Source: Burkholderiaceae bacterium
Lineage (GTDB): Bacteria; Pseudomonadota; Gammaproteobacteria; Burkholderiales; Burkholderiaceae_F
Direction: 5' to 3'
DNA: 6,639 nt
NCBI GenBank assembly: GCA_013696665.1
Contig: JACCYC010000134.1
Location: forward strand, 1 to 6,639
A model generated the notes under the pieces. The model had not been told where the DNA came from. It saw only the letters and a program-made list of their open reading frames with translations, and did no database searches. The translations under genes were made by a program, and so were the position numbers. Position 1 is the stretch's first letter, and every line of letters starts with the position of its first letter. Shown here piece by piece: positions 6,503 to 6,639 of this stretch.

Positions 6503-6639
6503 TTTGGATTGTCCCGGTTCGGCCCACGGCGAATACCCCGCTGCTCGTCCGGACCCTTTTCGATGGCGAAGCTGAATTCGCGAATGAGTTGCCCGTCGAT
6601 ATACACCCGCATCTTGTGAGCACCGATCGGATCGCCGGG
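6490..6639 (-). CDS. C-terminal end of an unrecognised protein (5' end outside window)
   Basis: A minus-strand frame open from the right edge ends at TAA (6492-6490), giving 49 codons without a start. The visible part begins PGDPIGAHKMRVYIDGQL and continues IREFSFAIEKGP, then a hydrophilic tail rich in Arg, Asn, Pro and Lys, ending PKSTT. The alternating hydrophobic pattern with a turn at YIDGQL suggests a beta-hairpin, as in Ig-like or other beta-sandwich domains, followed by a disordered charged tail; this is inference and I do not recognise a family. It is convergent with hrpA, 16 nt between the stops. A competing minus-strand frame from 6623 runs through this stretch and deep into hrpA antisense. 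It has no protein-like pattern, so this frame is preferred. Confidence 0.6.
   Translation of the reverse strand, partial: PGDPIGAHKMRVYIDGQLIREFSFAIEKGPDEQRGIRRGPNRDNPKSTT

Noticed and set aside
6216..6623. 135-codon minus-strand frame crossing the end of hrpA
   Set aside because: Most of it is antisense to hrpA, its composition is Arg/Ser/Cys-rich, and the competing frame ending at 6490 looks far more like a real protein.
1..6639. A new defence, mobile or secretion system in this window
   Set aside because: Nearly every base is covered by recognised housekeeping genes plus one DUF gene; no transposase, integrase, toxin-antitoxin pair, repeat array or atypical composition was seen.

Overview
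The window is a GC-rich stretch of bacterial chromosome carrying conserved housekeeping genes. It most likely comes from a betaproteobacterium, possibly Burkholderiales or a relative. Two things suggest this: the HrpA, ArgA and YggX proteins read as betaproteobacterial in character, and hrpA lies divergent from an argA-yggX pair, an arrangement I associate with that group. The assignment rests on remembered family sequences, not on a search. I see no insertion sequence, prophage, CRISPR array, tRNA or rRNA.

Layout from left to right. (1) The 3' end of rpiA (ribose-5-phosphate isomerase A) enters from the left edge on the + strand. Its stop overlaps, as ATGA, the start of a membrane-anchored DUF2459/TIGR02117-type protein of unknown function. 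(2) That gene meets a minus-strand pair tail to tail with no spacer: argA (N-acetylglutamate synthase, first step of arginine synthesis), followed 8 nt later by yggX (Fe(II)-trafficking / oxidative-damage protection protein). The yggX Shine-Dalgarno overlaps the argA stop codon. (3) From the same short region that starts argA, the large gene hrpA (DEAH-box RNA helicase with its C-terminal DUF3418 region) runs the other way and fills most of the right half. (4) After a 16-nt gap, the 3' end of an unrecognised minus-strand gene runs off the right edge.

The genes do not form one pathway. They fall into three transcription units: rpiA-DUF2459 (+), argA-yggX (-) and hrpA (+). The most interesting regulatory spot is the argA/hrpA divergent region, where a palindromic AGTATACT gives a TATACT -10-like hexamer on both strands. 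It lies so close to both predicted starts that one or both mRNAs may be leaderless or nearly so. I found no convincing evidence of a new biological system. The least characterised items are the DUF2459 protein, whose His/Cys layout hints at a permuted papain-like fold, and the partial gene at the right edge.
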